DNA of 64,000 bases, from positions 1 to 64,000 of the forward strand of contig JAFQAN010000029.1 in the NCBI GenBank assembly GCA_017416915.1. Direction: 5' to 3'. Origin of the DNA: Alistipes sp. Its GTDB lineage: Bacteria > Bacteroidota > Bacteroidia > Bacteroidales > Rikenellaceae. Below the pieces are notes generated by a model. That model searched no databases. It had not been told where the DNA came from and was given only the letters and a program-made list of their open reading frames with translations. Shown here in pieces: positions 17,012-25,688 of the stretch (the stretch's first letter is position 1; the number at the start of each line of letters is the position of its first letter). The position numbers and the translations under genes were made by a program.

Positions 17012-17994
17012 TGAACGAACTATTATTGACAGTCCTGACACTGAGCGTGTTGGGAGTTCTGCTGGCAATCGTCCTCTACTTCGTAGCACAGAAGTTCAAG
17101 GTGGAGGAGGACCCTCGTATCGACGAGGTGGAGAAGATGTTGCCAGGAGCTAACTGTGGTGGCTGTGGCTTTGCTGGTTGCCGCGCTATGGCGGAGGCTA
17201 TGGTCAAGAACGACGACATTTCAGCATTGTACTGCCCCGTAGGCGGCGCAGATGTGATGAAGGCGGCAGCGGGCTTTTTGGGCAAGTCTGCACCCGAGAA
17301 GAGTCCACAGGTGGCAACGATGCGCTGCGGCGGCACGTGCGCCAAGCGTCCCAAGGTAAACCACTACGACGGTGCGAAGAGTTGTGCCGTGGTAAACACC
17401 TTCTACGTGGGCGAGTCGGCGTGTGCTTTTGGCTGCTTGGGCTATGGCGACTGTGTGGATAGCTGTCAGTTTGGTGCTTTGAGCCTCAACCCCGAGACAG
17501 GCTTGGTAGAGGTAGATGCCTCGAAGTGTACGGCGTGTGGTGCCTGCGTTAAGGCGTGTCCCAAGGGTCTTATCGAGTTACGCAAGAAGTGGCCCAAGGA
17601 CCGTGCTATATATGTCGCTTGCCGCTCGAAGAGCCGCGGCGCGGTGGTGATGAAGGCTTGCAAGGCGGGATGTATCGGCTGTGGCAAGTGCGAGAAGGTG
17701 TGTGCCTTTGGTGCCATTACAATCGACAGCTGCTTGGCATATATCGACCCCGATAAGTGCAAACTATGCCGCAAGTGCGTGAACGAGTGTCCCACGGGCG
17801 CTATACATATCGTGAATATGGACCCCCTGCCCAAAGAGCCGAAGGTGGCAAAGCCAGCATCGGTAGCGGCTACGGATGTAGCCACGCAGAAGCCCGCATC
17901 GAAGCCCGTTGTGGAGGTAAAAGCGGAGGTAAAGGCAGAGGCAAAAGCGGAGGCAAAGGCAGAAACGAAATCTGACGTCGTAAATAAGGAGTAA
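17011..17994 (+). CDS. rnfB: Rnf complex subunit B (iron-sulfur protein)
   Basis: 327 aa. One N-terminal transmembrane helix (residues 5-25) is followed by the RnfB cluster motif GANCGGCGFAGC (about 48-59) and ferredoxin-type 4Cys motifs CTACGACVKAC, CIGCGKCEKVC and CKLCRKCVNEC. RnfB takes electrons from reduced ferredoxin into the membrane complex that transfers them to NAD+ while pumping Na+ or H+. The C-terminal ~60 residues are a Pro/Ala/Lys/Glu tail with imperfect KAEAKAE repeats, likely a flexible extension. Second gene of the operon. Confidence 0.95.
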   Translation: MNELLLTVLTLSVLGVLLAIVLYFVAQKFKVEEDPRIDEVEKMLPGANCGGCGFAGCRAMAEAMVKNDDISALYCPVGGADVMKAAAGFLGKSAPEKSPQVATMRCGGTCAKRPKVNHYDGAKSCAVVNTFYVGESACAFGCLGYGDCVDSCQFGALSLNPETGLVEVDASKCTACGACVKACPKGLIELRKKWPKDRAIYVACRSKSRGAVVMKACKAGCIGCGKCEKVCAFGAITIDSCLAYIDPDKCKLCRKCVNECPTGAIHIVNMDPLPKEPKVAKPASVAATDVATQKPASKPVVEVKAEVKAEAKAEAKAETKSDVVNKE

Positions 17995-17996
17995 GT

Positions 17997-19343
17997 ATGA
18001 AGACATTTCCCATAGGCGGTATTCATCCGTCGGATAACAAGAGGTGGAGCAAGGATAAGTCTATCGAGCGTATGGAGCTACCCGACGAGGTGGCTATACC
18101 TATGATACAGCATATAGGAGCGCCGTCGGTACCTGTGGTCGCAAAGGGCGACAAGGTCCTTACGGGTCAGCTTATTGGTCAGGCGGGAGGCTTCGTCTCG
18201 GCAAACATACACTCGCCCATATCGGGTACGGTAACGGCGGTGGACATCTTCCCCAACGGTCAAGGTCTTCGTCGCCAGATGGTTGTCATCAAGCGCGAGG
18301 GTGATGAGTGGATGCCCGAGATTGACCGCTCGACAGAGCTAAAACGAGAGTGTACGCTCTCGCCCTCCGAGATTATCGCGAAGGTACGCGATGCAGGTGT
18401 GGTGGGTATGGGTGGTGCAACCTTCCCCACACACGTAAAGCTCTCGGTACCCGATGGTCAGAAGGCAGAGATACTCATCATCAACGGCGTGGAGTGCGAG
18501 CCATACCTCACCTCCGACTACCGCACGATGTTGGAGCGTGGCGAGGAGCTTTTAACAGGTGTCGAGATACTTATGCGCGCCCTCAACGTGGAGCGTGGCG
18601 TGATAGGTGTCGAGAACAACAAGCCCGACGCCATAGCACACCTTAAAGAGTTGGTCGTAAAGGGCAACTACCGCGGCGTGGAGATTATGCCGCTCAAAAC
18701 GCGCTACCCGCAGGGTGGCGAGAAGCAGCTCATAGCGGCTGTTACGGGACGTCAGGTAGCACCTCCCCCCGCACTGCCTATCTCGGTAGGTGCGGTGGTA
18801 TGCAACGCCTCGACAGCCGTGGCGGTATATGAGGCTGTGCAGAAGAATAAGCCGCTCATCGAGCGCGTGGTAACCGTTACGGGCAAGGAGCTAAAAGAGA
18901 CGCACAACTTCCTCGTACGCTTCGGCACTAAGCTCAACACGCTATTGGAGCGCGCAGGAGGTCTTCCCGATGGCGATGTCAAGGTACTCAACGGTGGTCC
19001 TATGATGGGACGTGCCATTGTCGATACATCGGCACCGCTTATCAAGGGCTGCTCGGGAATCACCGTAATATCGGGTACACAGACGCCGCGTGGCGAGGAG
19101 GCACAGTGTATCAAGTGTGCTAAGTGTGTGGCAGCCTGCCCTATGGGCTTAGAGCCATACCTGCTCTCGAAGTTGGCACGTCGCAAGATGTGGGACAAGG
19201 CGGAGGAGCATAACACGGTGGACTGCATCGAGTGCGGCTGCTGCTCATATACCTGTCCGTCGTTCCTGCCACTGCTGGACTACATACGCATCGGCAAGCA
19301 GACGGTGATGGGCATCATACGTGCGCGCGCCATTAAGAAATAG
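17997..19343 (+). CDS. rnfC: Rnf complex subunit C
   Basis: 448 aa. Peripheral NADH/FMN- and iron-sulfur-binding subunit of the Rnf ferredoxin:NAD+ oxidoreductase. Its N-terminal barrel-sandwich segment (IHPSDNK...) is followed by the NADH/FMN domain (GMGGATFPTHVKL, INGVECEPYLTSD) and the SLBB-like domain. Two 4Fe-4S motifs follow near the C-terminus, CIKCAKCVAACP and CIECGCCSYTCP. It starts 2 nt after rnfB and lacks the long repeat tail of the E. coli RsxC protein. Confidence 0.95.
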   Translation: MKTFPIGGIHPSDNKRWSKDKSIERMELPDEVAIPMIQHIGAPSVPVVAKGDKVLTGQLIGQAGGFVSANIHSPISGTVTAVDIFPNGQGLRRQMVVIKREGDEWMPEIDRSTELKRECTLSPSEIIAKVRDAGVVGMGGATFPTHVKLSVPDGQKAEILIINGVECEPYLTSDYRTMLERGEELLTGVEILMRALNVERGVIGVENNKPDAIAHLKELVVKGNYRGVEIMPLKTRYPQGGEKQLIAAVTGRQVAPPPALPISVGAVVCNASTAVAVYEAVQKNKPLIERVVTVTGKELKETHNFLVRFGTKLNTLLERAGGLPDGDVKVLNGGPMMGRAIVDTSAPLIKGCSGITVISGTQTPRGEEAQCIKCAKCVAACPMGLEPYLLSKLARRKMWDKAEEHNTVDCIECGCCSYTCPSFLPLLDYIRIGKQTVMGIIRARAIKK

Positions 19344-19381
19344 TGTAACGAAACGAAAACGAAAAGATAAAAGATAGAGTT

Positions 19382-20353
19382 ATGGCAACTAAAATTTTTG
19401 CTGCTCCCTCACCCCATATCCACGGTGGCGAAACCACACGCCGCATAATGGGTGATGTGGTGTTGGCACTTATCCCAGCGCTCGCCGTGTCGTGCTACAT
19501 CCTGGGACTAAGAGTACTGCTTATCACGGCTGTTTCGGTGGCTGGCTGCGTGGTATTCGAGTACCTCATACAGCGCTTCCTGCTTAAAGGACGCACCACC
19601 ATAGGCGACCTCTCGGCAGTTGTTACGGGCGTTATTCTGGCATTCAACCTGCCGTTGGGTATTCCGTTGTGGATAGTGCTTATCGGTGCGCTGGTGGCTA
19701 TCGGCGTTGGCAAGATGACCTTTGGCGGCTTGGGTTGCAACCCCTTTAACCCCGCCCTCACGGGACGTATCTTCCTACTTATCGCCTACCCCGTGCAGAT
19801 GACCGACTGGACCACGGGCGTCCCCGAGAAGATGCTCGATGCCGACACCCTCACAGGCTCTACGATGCTCGCCGACGTCAAGGCGGGTCTTTACAGCGTC
19901 AGCGAGGTGGACTTCTTCCAGATGTTCGGCGGACATATGAACGGCTCGATGGGTGAGATTGGCTCGTTTGCCCTTATCCTCGGCGGTCTGTATCTCTTGT
20001 GGCGCAGAGTTATCACGTGGCATATTCCCGTCGCTATTCTCGGCACTATGGCACTGTTTGCCGCTATTGTAGGCTTGGAGCAGGGCGGCGACATCATCTG
20101 GCAGATGCCTCTGTTCCACATCTTGGCAGGTGGCGCGCTGCTCGGTGCTATATTTATGGCTACCGACTACTCGACATCGCCTATGACACATAAGGGTATG
20201 GTTATCTACGGCGTGGGTATCGGTCTGCTGACGATGATTATCCGTCTGTGGGGTGCCTATCCCGAGGGTATGTCGTTTGCGATATTTATTATGAATGCCG
20301 CAACACCCCTAATAAACAAGTATTGTCGTCCTAAACGCTTCGGCACAAAGTAG
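19382..20353 (+). CDS. rnfD: Rnf complex subunit D
   Basis: 323 aa integral membrane protein of the NqrB/RnfD family with about eight to nine hydrophobic segments. The covalent-FMN region reads DTLTGSTML near residue 160, with the Thr of GST in the position of the flavin-bearing Thr of SGAT-type motifs. The conserved GGLGCNPFNPALTGR motif lies near 120. It forms the ion-translocating core with RnfA and RnfE. It starts 38 nt after rnfC. Confidence 0.95.
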   Translation: MATKIFAAPSPHIHGGETTRRIMGDVVLALIPALAVSCYILGLRVLLITAVSVAGCVVFEYLIQRFLLKGRTTIGDLSAVVTGVILAFNLPLGIPLWIVLIGALVAIGVGKMTFGGLGCNPFNPALTGRIFLLIAYPVQMTDWTTGVPEKMLDADTLTGSTMLADVKAGLYSVSEVDFFQMFGGHMNGSMGEIGSFALILGGLYLLWRRVITWHIPVAILGTMALFAAIVGLEQGGDIIWQMPLFHILAGGALLGAIFMATDYSTSPMTHKGMVIYGVGIGLLTMIIRLWGAYPEGMSFAIFIMNAATPLINKYCRPKRFGTK

Positions 20354-20366
20354 TGGAGGTAGGAGT

Positions 20367-21137
20367 ATGAAGAGTTCATTGAAAAATATGGTATTGGTGC
20401 TATTTACCATTACCGCCGTATCGGCATTTTTGGTCGCTCTGGTAAACGACCTAACGAAAGATACTATCGAGCAGAAGAGGCAGCAGACCGAGGATTTGGC
20501 AAAGTTGGAGGTGCTTCCCGCCTACGATGGCGAGGTGGAGCTGATTGACACGGTACGTAAGATTAGCGACTTCGAGGTGGTCGTTACCACCGTCAAGAAG
20601 AGCGATGGCGAGACTTTGGGCTATGCCGTTAAGGCTCCGAGCATCACGCGTAATGGCTATGCCGACCGCATAACGCTTATGGTGGGCTTCGTCGAGCAGG
20701 AGGACAGCACAACGCTTATCAGCGGCGTTAAGGTACTCTCGCAGAAGGAGACCCCAGGTCTGGGAGCAAATATGATTAAACCCGACAACAAGCTCGAAGC
20801 GAGCATCAAGCGTCAGCCCAACCCCGCGAAGTTAGTCTTCAAGGTTAAGAAGGATGATGCGTCGGGCTCGTTCGACGCACTCACAGGCTCGACAATATCG
20901 TCGCGCGCCTACGTCAATGCCGTAGAGACCGCCTATGCGGGCTATCTATGGGCTACGGGGCGTCTCGACCTGTCGAAGGAGGCCATCGAGTCGGCACCCT
21001 CGGGCGCAAGCGCCCCCTCGAACAAGGGTGCTGAGGATGTAGCGGCTACGGGCGCTACGACCGTAGAGGAGTGTGGCGAAGAGCTAAATAGTAACGTAGA
21101 GCCTGAGGCTCAGAAAGGAGAGCTAAGCAATGAGTAA
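20367..21137 (+). CDS. rnfG: Rnf complex subunit G
   Basis: 256 aa. An N-terminal membrane helix (7-28) is followed by an extracytoplasmic FMN-binding domain. DALTGSTISSRAYVNAV (about 172-188) is the flavin attachment motif, the Thr before ISS being the expected covalent site. A low-complexity Ala/Ser/Glu tail follows residue 205. It overlaps rnfE by 8 nt (ATGAGTAA), indicating coupled translation. It carries electrons within the Rnf complex. Confidence 0.94.
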   Translation: MKSSLKNMVLVLFTITAVSAFLVALVNDLTKDTIEQKRQQTEDLAKLEVLPAYDGEVELIDTVRKISDFEVVVTTVKKSDGETLGYAVKAPSITRNGYADRITLMVGFVEQEDSTTLISGVKVLSQKETPGLGANMIKPDNKLEASIKRQPNPAKLVFKVKKDDASGSFDALTGSTISSRAYVNAVETAYAGYLWATGRLDLSKEAIESAPSGASAPSNKGAEDVAATGATTVEECGEELNSNVEPEAQKGELSNE

Positions 21138-21711
21138 GCTGCAACTAATCACTAAGGGCATCCTCAAAGAGAACCCCACCTTCGTTCTGGTGCTGGGTAT
21201 GTGTCCTACGCTCGGTGTAACATCATCGGCAATCAACGGTATGGGTATGGGTGTTGCCACTATGGCGGTACTTATCCTCTCGAATATGGCTATCTCGCTT
21301 ATCAAGAACTTTATCCCCGCCAAGGTGCGTATTCCCGCATTTATCGTGGTCATCGCCTCGTTCGTAACCATTATCGAGATGCTTATGCAGGCGTACGTAC
21401 CCTCGCTCTATGCATCTCTGGGTGTGTTTATCCCGCTTATCGTGGTAAACTGCGTCATCTTAGGTCGCGCCGAGGCTTTCGCCTCGAAGAATGGCGTCTT
21501 CGACTCGGCACTCGACGGCATTGGCATCGGCTTAGGCTTCACGCTCTCGCTGACGGTTGTCGGCGCTGTGCGCGAGATTCTTGGCTCGGGCACTATCTTC
21601 GGCTACACGCTCGTAGAGGATGTTATGCCACTAATCTTCATCCTTGCGCCAGGAGGCTTTATGGTACTTGGCTACCTTATGGTACTGTTTAATAAAATTG
21701 CAAAACGATAG
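21130..21711 (+). CDS. rnfE: Rnf complex subunit E
   Basis: 193-aa integral membrane protein with six predicted helices, of the RnfA/RnfE/NqrDE family. The NPTFVLVLGMCPTLGVTSSA and LVVNCVILGRAEAFA segments are characteristic half-repeats; the Cys in each belongs to the intramembrane iron-sulfur site described for the family. It pairs with RnfA in inverted topology. Start overlaps the end of rnfG. Confidence 0.95.
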   Translation: MSKLQLITKGILKENPTFVLVLGMCPTLGVTSSAINGMGMGVATMAVLILSNMAISLIKNFIPAKVRIPAFIVVIASFVTIIEMLMQAYVPSLYASLGVFIPLIVVNCVILGRAEAFASKNGVFDSALDGIGIGLGFTLSLTVVGAVREILGSGTIFGYTLVEDVMPLIFILAPGGFMVLGYLMVLFNKIAKR

Positions 21712-21716
21712 TTGAT

Positions 21717-22370
21717 ATGCAGACAATAACAAATATATCGCAAGAGATATTGGAGGCTTTTGCCTCGTCGGAGGTCATCACCACGCCTATCACCCTCACG
21801 GCAATTGTCATCGGCGCAATATTCGTAAATAACGTAGTGCTGTCGCAGTTCCTCGGCATCTGCCCCTTCCTCGGCGTATCGTCGAAGGTAGGCACTGCCG
21901 CAGGTATGGGTATGGCGGTAACCTTCGTTATGGCACTCGCATCGTTGGTTACGTGGTGCTTGCAGGAGTATGTCCTCGAACAATTCGGCATCGAGTATAT
22001 GCAGACCATCGTCTTTATCTTGGTCATCGCGGCGCTGGTGCAGATGGTCGAGATTATACTTAAAAAGGTGTCGCCTGCACTCTATCAGGCATTGGGTATC
22101 TTCCTGCCGCTTATCACCACCAACTGCGCCGTGCTGGGTGTCGCTATTCTGATGGTGCAGAAGGAGTTTTCACTGCTTATGGGCGTTGTCTTCTCGGTGG
22201 CTACGGCACTCGGCTTCGCCCTCGCAATGATACTCTTTGCAGGTCTTCGTGAACGCCTCGAAGTGGAGGACGTCCCCGCAGGGCTGCGCGGCGTGCCTAT
22301 CGCACTTATCACCGCAAGCCTCTTGGCAATGGCATTTATGGGCTTTGCCAACGTTGTACCCCTGCCGTAA
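21717..22370 (+). CDS. rnfA: Rnf complex subunit A
   Basis: 217 aa, six hydrophobic helices. FVNNVVLSQFLGICPFLGVSS and TTNCAVLGVAIL are the paired Cys-containing motifs homologous to those of RnfE. The N-terminus carries about 20 residues before the usual start point of the family (MQTITNISQEILEAF). It starts 5 nt after rnfE and is the last of the standard BCDGEA order. The 76 bp after it contain a run of nine G (22387-22395). Confidence 0.95.
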   Translation: MQTITNISQEILEAFASSEVITTPITLTAIVIGAIFVNNVVLSQFLGICPFLGVSSKVGTAAGMGMAVTFVMALASLVTWCLQEYVLEQFGIEYMQTIVFILVIAALVQMVEIILKKVSPALYQALGIFLPLITTNCAVLGVAILMVQKEFSLLMGVVFSVATALGFALAMILFAGLRERLEVEDVPAGLRGVPIALITASLLAMAFMGFANVVPLP

Positions 22371-22446
22371 TCGACGTCGCGCGATAGGGGGGGGGAAATA
22401 GATATTGTAGTGAGCGAAAAAAAACATACGTACAACACTAACCTAT

Positions 22447-23136
22447 ATGAAACGTCAAGACCTATACTTCGCTATTGTAATGTTGGCTATCTTTCTGCCC
22501 TTCTTCCTCTCGGCAGACCTCTACGCCGCATATAAGGAGTTCAACGCTGAACACTCTATGATTATGGCCTTTGCCAAGTTCGCCCTGCTCTCGACACTCG
22601 GCGAGATGCTCGGTTGCCGCATATCTACGGGCAACTATACACACCCCACCTTTGGCGTTGCGCCACGTATGGTGGTGTGGGGTCTGTTGGGTATGGCTAT
22701 CTCGATGGCGATGACCGTATTCTCGGCGGGTATCCCAGCCTTTATCGCAAGTATGGGCGGCGAGGAGCTTGTTGCCGACTTTATGAGGGAGGGTGTCAGC
22801 CTCGGCAAGTTCGTCGTGGCATTGTCAATATCGGTGATGATGAATACCTTCTTCGCCCCCGTGTTTATGACCTTCCATAAGATTACCGACGCACATATCG
22901 CCGAGTGTGGCGGCTCGCTTAAAGCCCTTATTACGCCGATACCTATGCTGCGCCTTATCAAGGGTATCAACTGGGATGTGCAGTGGGGCTTCATCTTTAA
23001 GAAGACCATCCCGCTCTTCTGGTATCCCGCACACACCATTACGTTTATGCTACCTGGCGAGCTGCGCGTCCTCTTTGCCGCACTGCTGGGCGTAGCACTG
23101 GGCGTGATACTCGCTATCGGTCTGAAAAAGAGATAG
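22447..23136 (+). CDS. Mpv17/PMP22-like integral membrane protein
   Basis: 229 aa with about four to five hydrophobic segments. The C-terminal region INWDVQWGFIFKKTIPLFWYPAHTITFMLPGELRVLFAALLGV follows the W...W...P.FWxPAH...F..P...R pattern of the Mpv17/PMP22 family (recognised by eye). Function in bacteria is unknown. It follows rnfA on the same strand after 76 bp and may be the last gene of the Rnf transcript, though no terminator or promoter between them is clear. Confidence 0.7.
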   Translation: MKRQDLYFAIVMLAIFLPFFLSADLYAAYKEFNAEHSMIMAFAKFALLSTLGEMLGCRISTGNYTHPTFGVAPRMVVWGLLGMAISMAMTVFSAGIPAFIASMGGEELVADFMREGVSLGKFVVALSISVMMNTFFAPVFMTFHKITDAHIAECGGSLKALITPIPMLRLIKGINWDVQWGFIFKKTIPLFWYPAHTITFMLPGELRVLFAALLGVALGVILAIGLKKR

Positions 23137-23205
23137 CGAAATGGCTGATAATGAGCGTATATAGTTTTAGCTTATCGCATTATAAGAAATCGTTAAGGAA
23201 AAACT

Positions 23206-23236
23206 ATTGCAGAACGAGAAAAAGCTCTTATATTTG
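23206..23236 (+). promoter_or_regulatory. Rubrerythrin promoter
   Basis: ATTG (23206-23209), 19-bp spacer, TATATTTG (23229-23236), 64 bp before the ATG. Confidence 0.7.
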
Positions 23237-23299
23237 CATCAGGAACGGAAACAAAGAGAATAACACAGAGATTATTAACACCTTAAAACTATTAAGATT

Positions 23300-23851
23300 A
23301 TGGCAAAGAAATGGATTTGTTCGGTATGTGGATATATTCACGAGGGAGCTGAGGCACCTGAGCAGTGCCCCTTGTGCAAGGTAGGCAAAGATCGCTTCGA
23401 GGAGATGAAGGAGGAGGGCTCGGCTCTCGAATTTGTTACGGAGCATAAGATTGGCGACGGCAAGGTTGATAACGCCGAGATTTTGGAGGGTCTGAATAAC
23501 CACTTTATGGGCGAGTGTACCGAGGTAGGTATGTACTTGGCTATGAGCCGTCAGGCAGACCGCGAGGGCTACCCCGAGATTGCCGAGGCCTTCAAGCGCT
23601 ACGCATTCGAGGAGGCAGAGCACGCGTCGAAGTTCGCTGAGCTGTTGGGCGACTGCGTATGGGACACCAAGACCAACTTGGAGAAGCGTATGAACGCCGA
23701 GAGCGGTGCTTGCGCAGATAAGATGCGTATTGCAGCGTTGGCAAAGCAGCACAACTACGACGCTATCCACGACACGGTACACGAGATGGCTAAGGATGAG
23801 GCTCGCCACGGCAAGGGCTTTGAGGGTCTCTACAACCGCTACTTCAAATAG
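23300..23851 (+). CDS. rbr: Rubrerythrin (NADH peroxidase type)
   Basis: 183 aa. The N-terminal rubredoxin-like domain has [20 protein letters not shown] (two CxxC, residues 8-27). It is followed by a ferritin-like diiron four-helix domain with carboxylate motifs [25 protein letters not shown] and DEARHGKGF. The rubredoxin-first order marks the reverse or NigY-like rubrerythrin class rather than the classical C-terminal one. It scavenges hydrogen peroxide in anaerobes. Monocistronic with its own promoter and terminator. Confidence 0.93.
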   Translation: MAKKWICSVCGYIHEGAEAPEQCPLCKVGKDRFEEMKEEGSALEFVTEHKIGDGKVDNAEILEGLNNHFMGECTEVGMYLAMSRQADREGYPEIAEAFKRYAFEEAEHASKFAELLGDCVWDTKTNLEKRMNAESGACADKMRIAALAKQHNYDAIHDTVHEMAKDEARHGKGFEGLYNRYFK

Positions 23852-23871
23852 TCTCGGACTAACAATATAAG

Positions 23872-23910
23872 AACTGCCGCTCGGGGTCTTCCGAGCGGCA
23901 GTTTTGTTTT
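23872..23910 (+). terminator. Rubrerythrin terminator
   Basis: AACTGCCGCTCGG (23872-23884) pairs with CCGAGCGGCAGTT (23891-23903), followed by TTGTTTT. Confidence 0.95.
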
Positions 23911-23980
23911 GTAGGAGGCGGTGTTGGCTTTGGGAGAGAGGATGGCAGGACAATAAGAGCGACGAAGGATGGCTGGGTGG

Positions 23981-24214
23981 CGCGATTGACTGTGGCGCGC
24001 GATTACTGAGAAAGACTGGGAACGCCTGAGAAAGTCTGGGAATGACTGGGAGGCTCGCCAACGGGACCACGGGACTGCGAGACTACGAGACCACGGGACT
24101 ACGGGACTACGAGACTACGGGACTGCGAGACAACGAGACCACGGGACACATAAAAAACGCAGACGTTCTCAGGTGCGCGAGGCTGTGCGTGGCTGTGCGT
24201 GGCTGTGCGTGGCA
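23981..24214 (+). repeat. Array module 1 (10-bp, 8-bp, 10-bp units)
   Basis: 10-bp units like ACTGGGAAYG (about 24005-24052) are followed by the spacer GCTCGCCAACG, then about ten 8-bp units of GAGACTAC/GGGACTGC type (24063-24147). A tail with GTTCTCAGGT and three GGCTGTGCGT units (to 24214) then runs directly into the GTAC hairpin element. The module has no coding capacity. Confidence 0.85.
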
Positions 24215-24344
24215 GCTTGGCGTCAGAAGGGTTGCAGATGTGTTCTATCGCAAAAGAGAGTACCGTGGGATAGTACTAAAACGTACAGCCCACGGTACTC
24301 TACTTTTTGGGATAGGACGCAGATGCGCCCTTATCACGCCAAGC
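24215..24344 (+). repeat. GTAC three-hairpin element E1
   Basis: The outer stem GCTTGGCGT (24215-24223) pairs perfectly with ACGCCAAGC (24336-24344). The central hairpin is AGAGTACCGTGGG/CCCACGGTACTCT (24257-24269/24289-24301) with apex GTAC-TAAAAC-GTAC. A third hairpin has an AGAT loop (GGACGC-AGAT-GCGCCC). The element ends 2 nt before the stop codon of the convergent CoA-transferase gene. Confidence 0.9.
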
Positions 24345-24346
24345 TA

Positions 24347-25660
24347 CTACTTCATATAGTTCTTTACGTAGTGGTGATGCGAGCCGTAACGGTTGAAGGC
24401 TGCCTCATCCAACGCCTCCTGTGCTGAGGGGTGAGCAACAGAGATTATAAGGCGCGCGCGCTCCTGCAAGCTCTTGCCATAGAGATCCACAGCACCATTC
24501 TCGGTTACAAACCAGTGGATGTGGTTACGGGTGGTAACAACACCTGCACCCTGGCTCAACATATCTGAAATCTTTGATACACCCTTGTTGGTGATTGAGG
24601 GCATTGCGATAATAGCCTTACCACCCTTAGAGAGCGAAGCACCATAGATGAAGTCCACCTGACCACCTACGCCCGAGTAGAACTTACAACCCAGAGAGTC
24701 GGCACATACCTGACCGGTAATATCGACTTGGAGCGCCGAGTTGATGGCGGTAACCTTGTCGTTCTTAGCGATGACGAAGGGGTCGTTGGTGTAGCCTACG
24801 TCCATCATCAATACGCCAGGGTTGTCGTCGATGAAGTCGTAAACCTTCTGCGAACCCATAAGGAAGGTAGATACCATCTTGCCCTTATCGATATTCTTCA
24901 AAGCGCCGTTGATAACGCCCTTCTCAACGAGGGGAAGCACACCGTCAGCGAACATCTCGGTATGAACACCGAGGTTCTTGTGGTTGCCGAGCTGCGCAAG
25001 TACGGCGTTAGGAATAGCGCCGATACCCATCTGCAAGGTAGCACCATCCTCGATAAGACCTGCACAGAGGTTACCAATCTTGGTCTCTACCTCGTTGGGA
25101 GTGGTGAAGTGTGCCTCTTCGAGTGGCTGGTCGTCCTCAACAAAGAAGTTAATCTTCGACGAGTGAATCATAGCATCACCAAACGAGCGGGGAACATACT
25201 TATTTACCACAGCAATAACGTAGTCGGCGCACTCAACAGCTGCCAACGTAGCATCCACCGAGGTACCGAGCGACACGTAACCGTGCTTGTCGGGACGCGA
25301 CACCTGAATCATAGCCACGTTACAGGGTACAGCGCCCGAACGATAGAGCTTCTGTGTCTCGCTGAGGAAGATTGGAATATAGTCAGCAAAGCCGCTCTGC
25401 GTAACCTTACGTACGTTGCCACCTACGAAGAAAGAGTCGAGCTGGAATACACCCTCAAACTCGGGGTCAGCGTAGGGAGCAGGACCCTCGGTGTGGAGGT
25501 GGTGGATGTGAACATCCTTAAACTCGCCATTGCGGCCGCGGTCGCACATAGCCTTGATGAGGCACTGGGGAGCAGATGCCACAGAGCTAAGGTGAATATG
25601 ATCACCCGACTTGATACACTTAACAGCCTCAGCTGCAGTTGTAAACTTAATGTTGTTCAT
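24347..25660 (-). CDS. Acetyl-CoA hydrolase/CoA-transferase family enzyme
   Basis: 437 aa, family I CoA-transferase of the acetyl-CoA hydrolase / 4-hydroxybutyrate CoA-transferase (Cat1/Cat2/AbfT) type. The catalytic Glu sits in GVHTEMFADGV (about residue 235), and the CoA-binding GVGGQVDFIYGASLS loop is near 335. It moves CoA between short-chain acids, for example acetate with butyrate, succinate or 4-hydroxybutyrate; the acyl specificity cannot be read from sequence alone. It starts 28 nt after infB on the same strand, so it may be transcribed with the rimP-nusA-infB operon, an unusual partner. Confidence 0.9.
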   Translation of the reverse strand: MNNIKFTTAAEAVKCIKSGDHIHLSSVASAPQCLIKAMCDRGRNGEFKDVHIHHLHTEGPAPYADPEFEGVFQLDSFFVGGNVRKVTQSGFADYIPIFLSETQKLYRSGAVPCNVAMIQVSRPDKHGYVSLGTSVDATLAAVECADYVIAVVNKYVPRSFGDAMIHSSKINFFVEDDQPLEEAHFTTPNEVETKIGNLCAGLIEDGATLQMGIGAIPNAVLAQLGNHKNLGVHTEMFADGVLPLVEKGVINGALKNIDKGKMVSTFLMGSQKVYDFIDDNPGVLMMDVGYTNDPFVIAKNDKVTAINSALQVDITGQVCADSLGCKFYSGVGGQVDFIYGASLSKGGKAIIAMPSITNKGVSKISDMLSQGAGVVTTRNHIHWFVTENGAVDLYGKSLQERARLIISVAHPSAQEALDEAAFNRYGSHHHYVKNYMK

Positions 25661-25688
25661 GTCTTTAAGCTTTATTTAGGTTAATTAA

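Noticed and set aside
22387-22395. G9 tract after rnfA, and a second one at 60201-60209, as phase-variation switches
   Set aside because: Both lie outside coding sequence and not within a -33/-7 spacer, so slippage would have no obvious effect.
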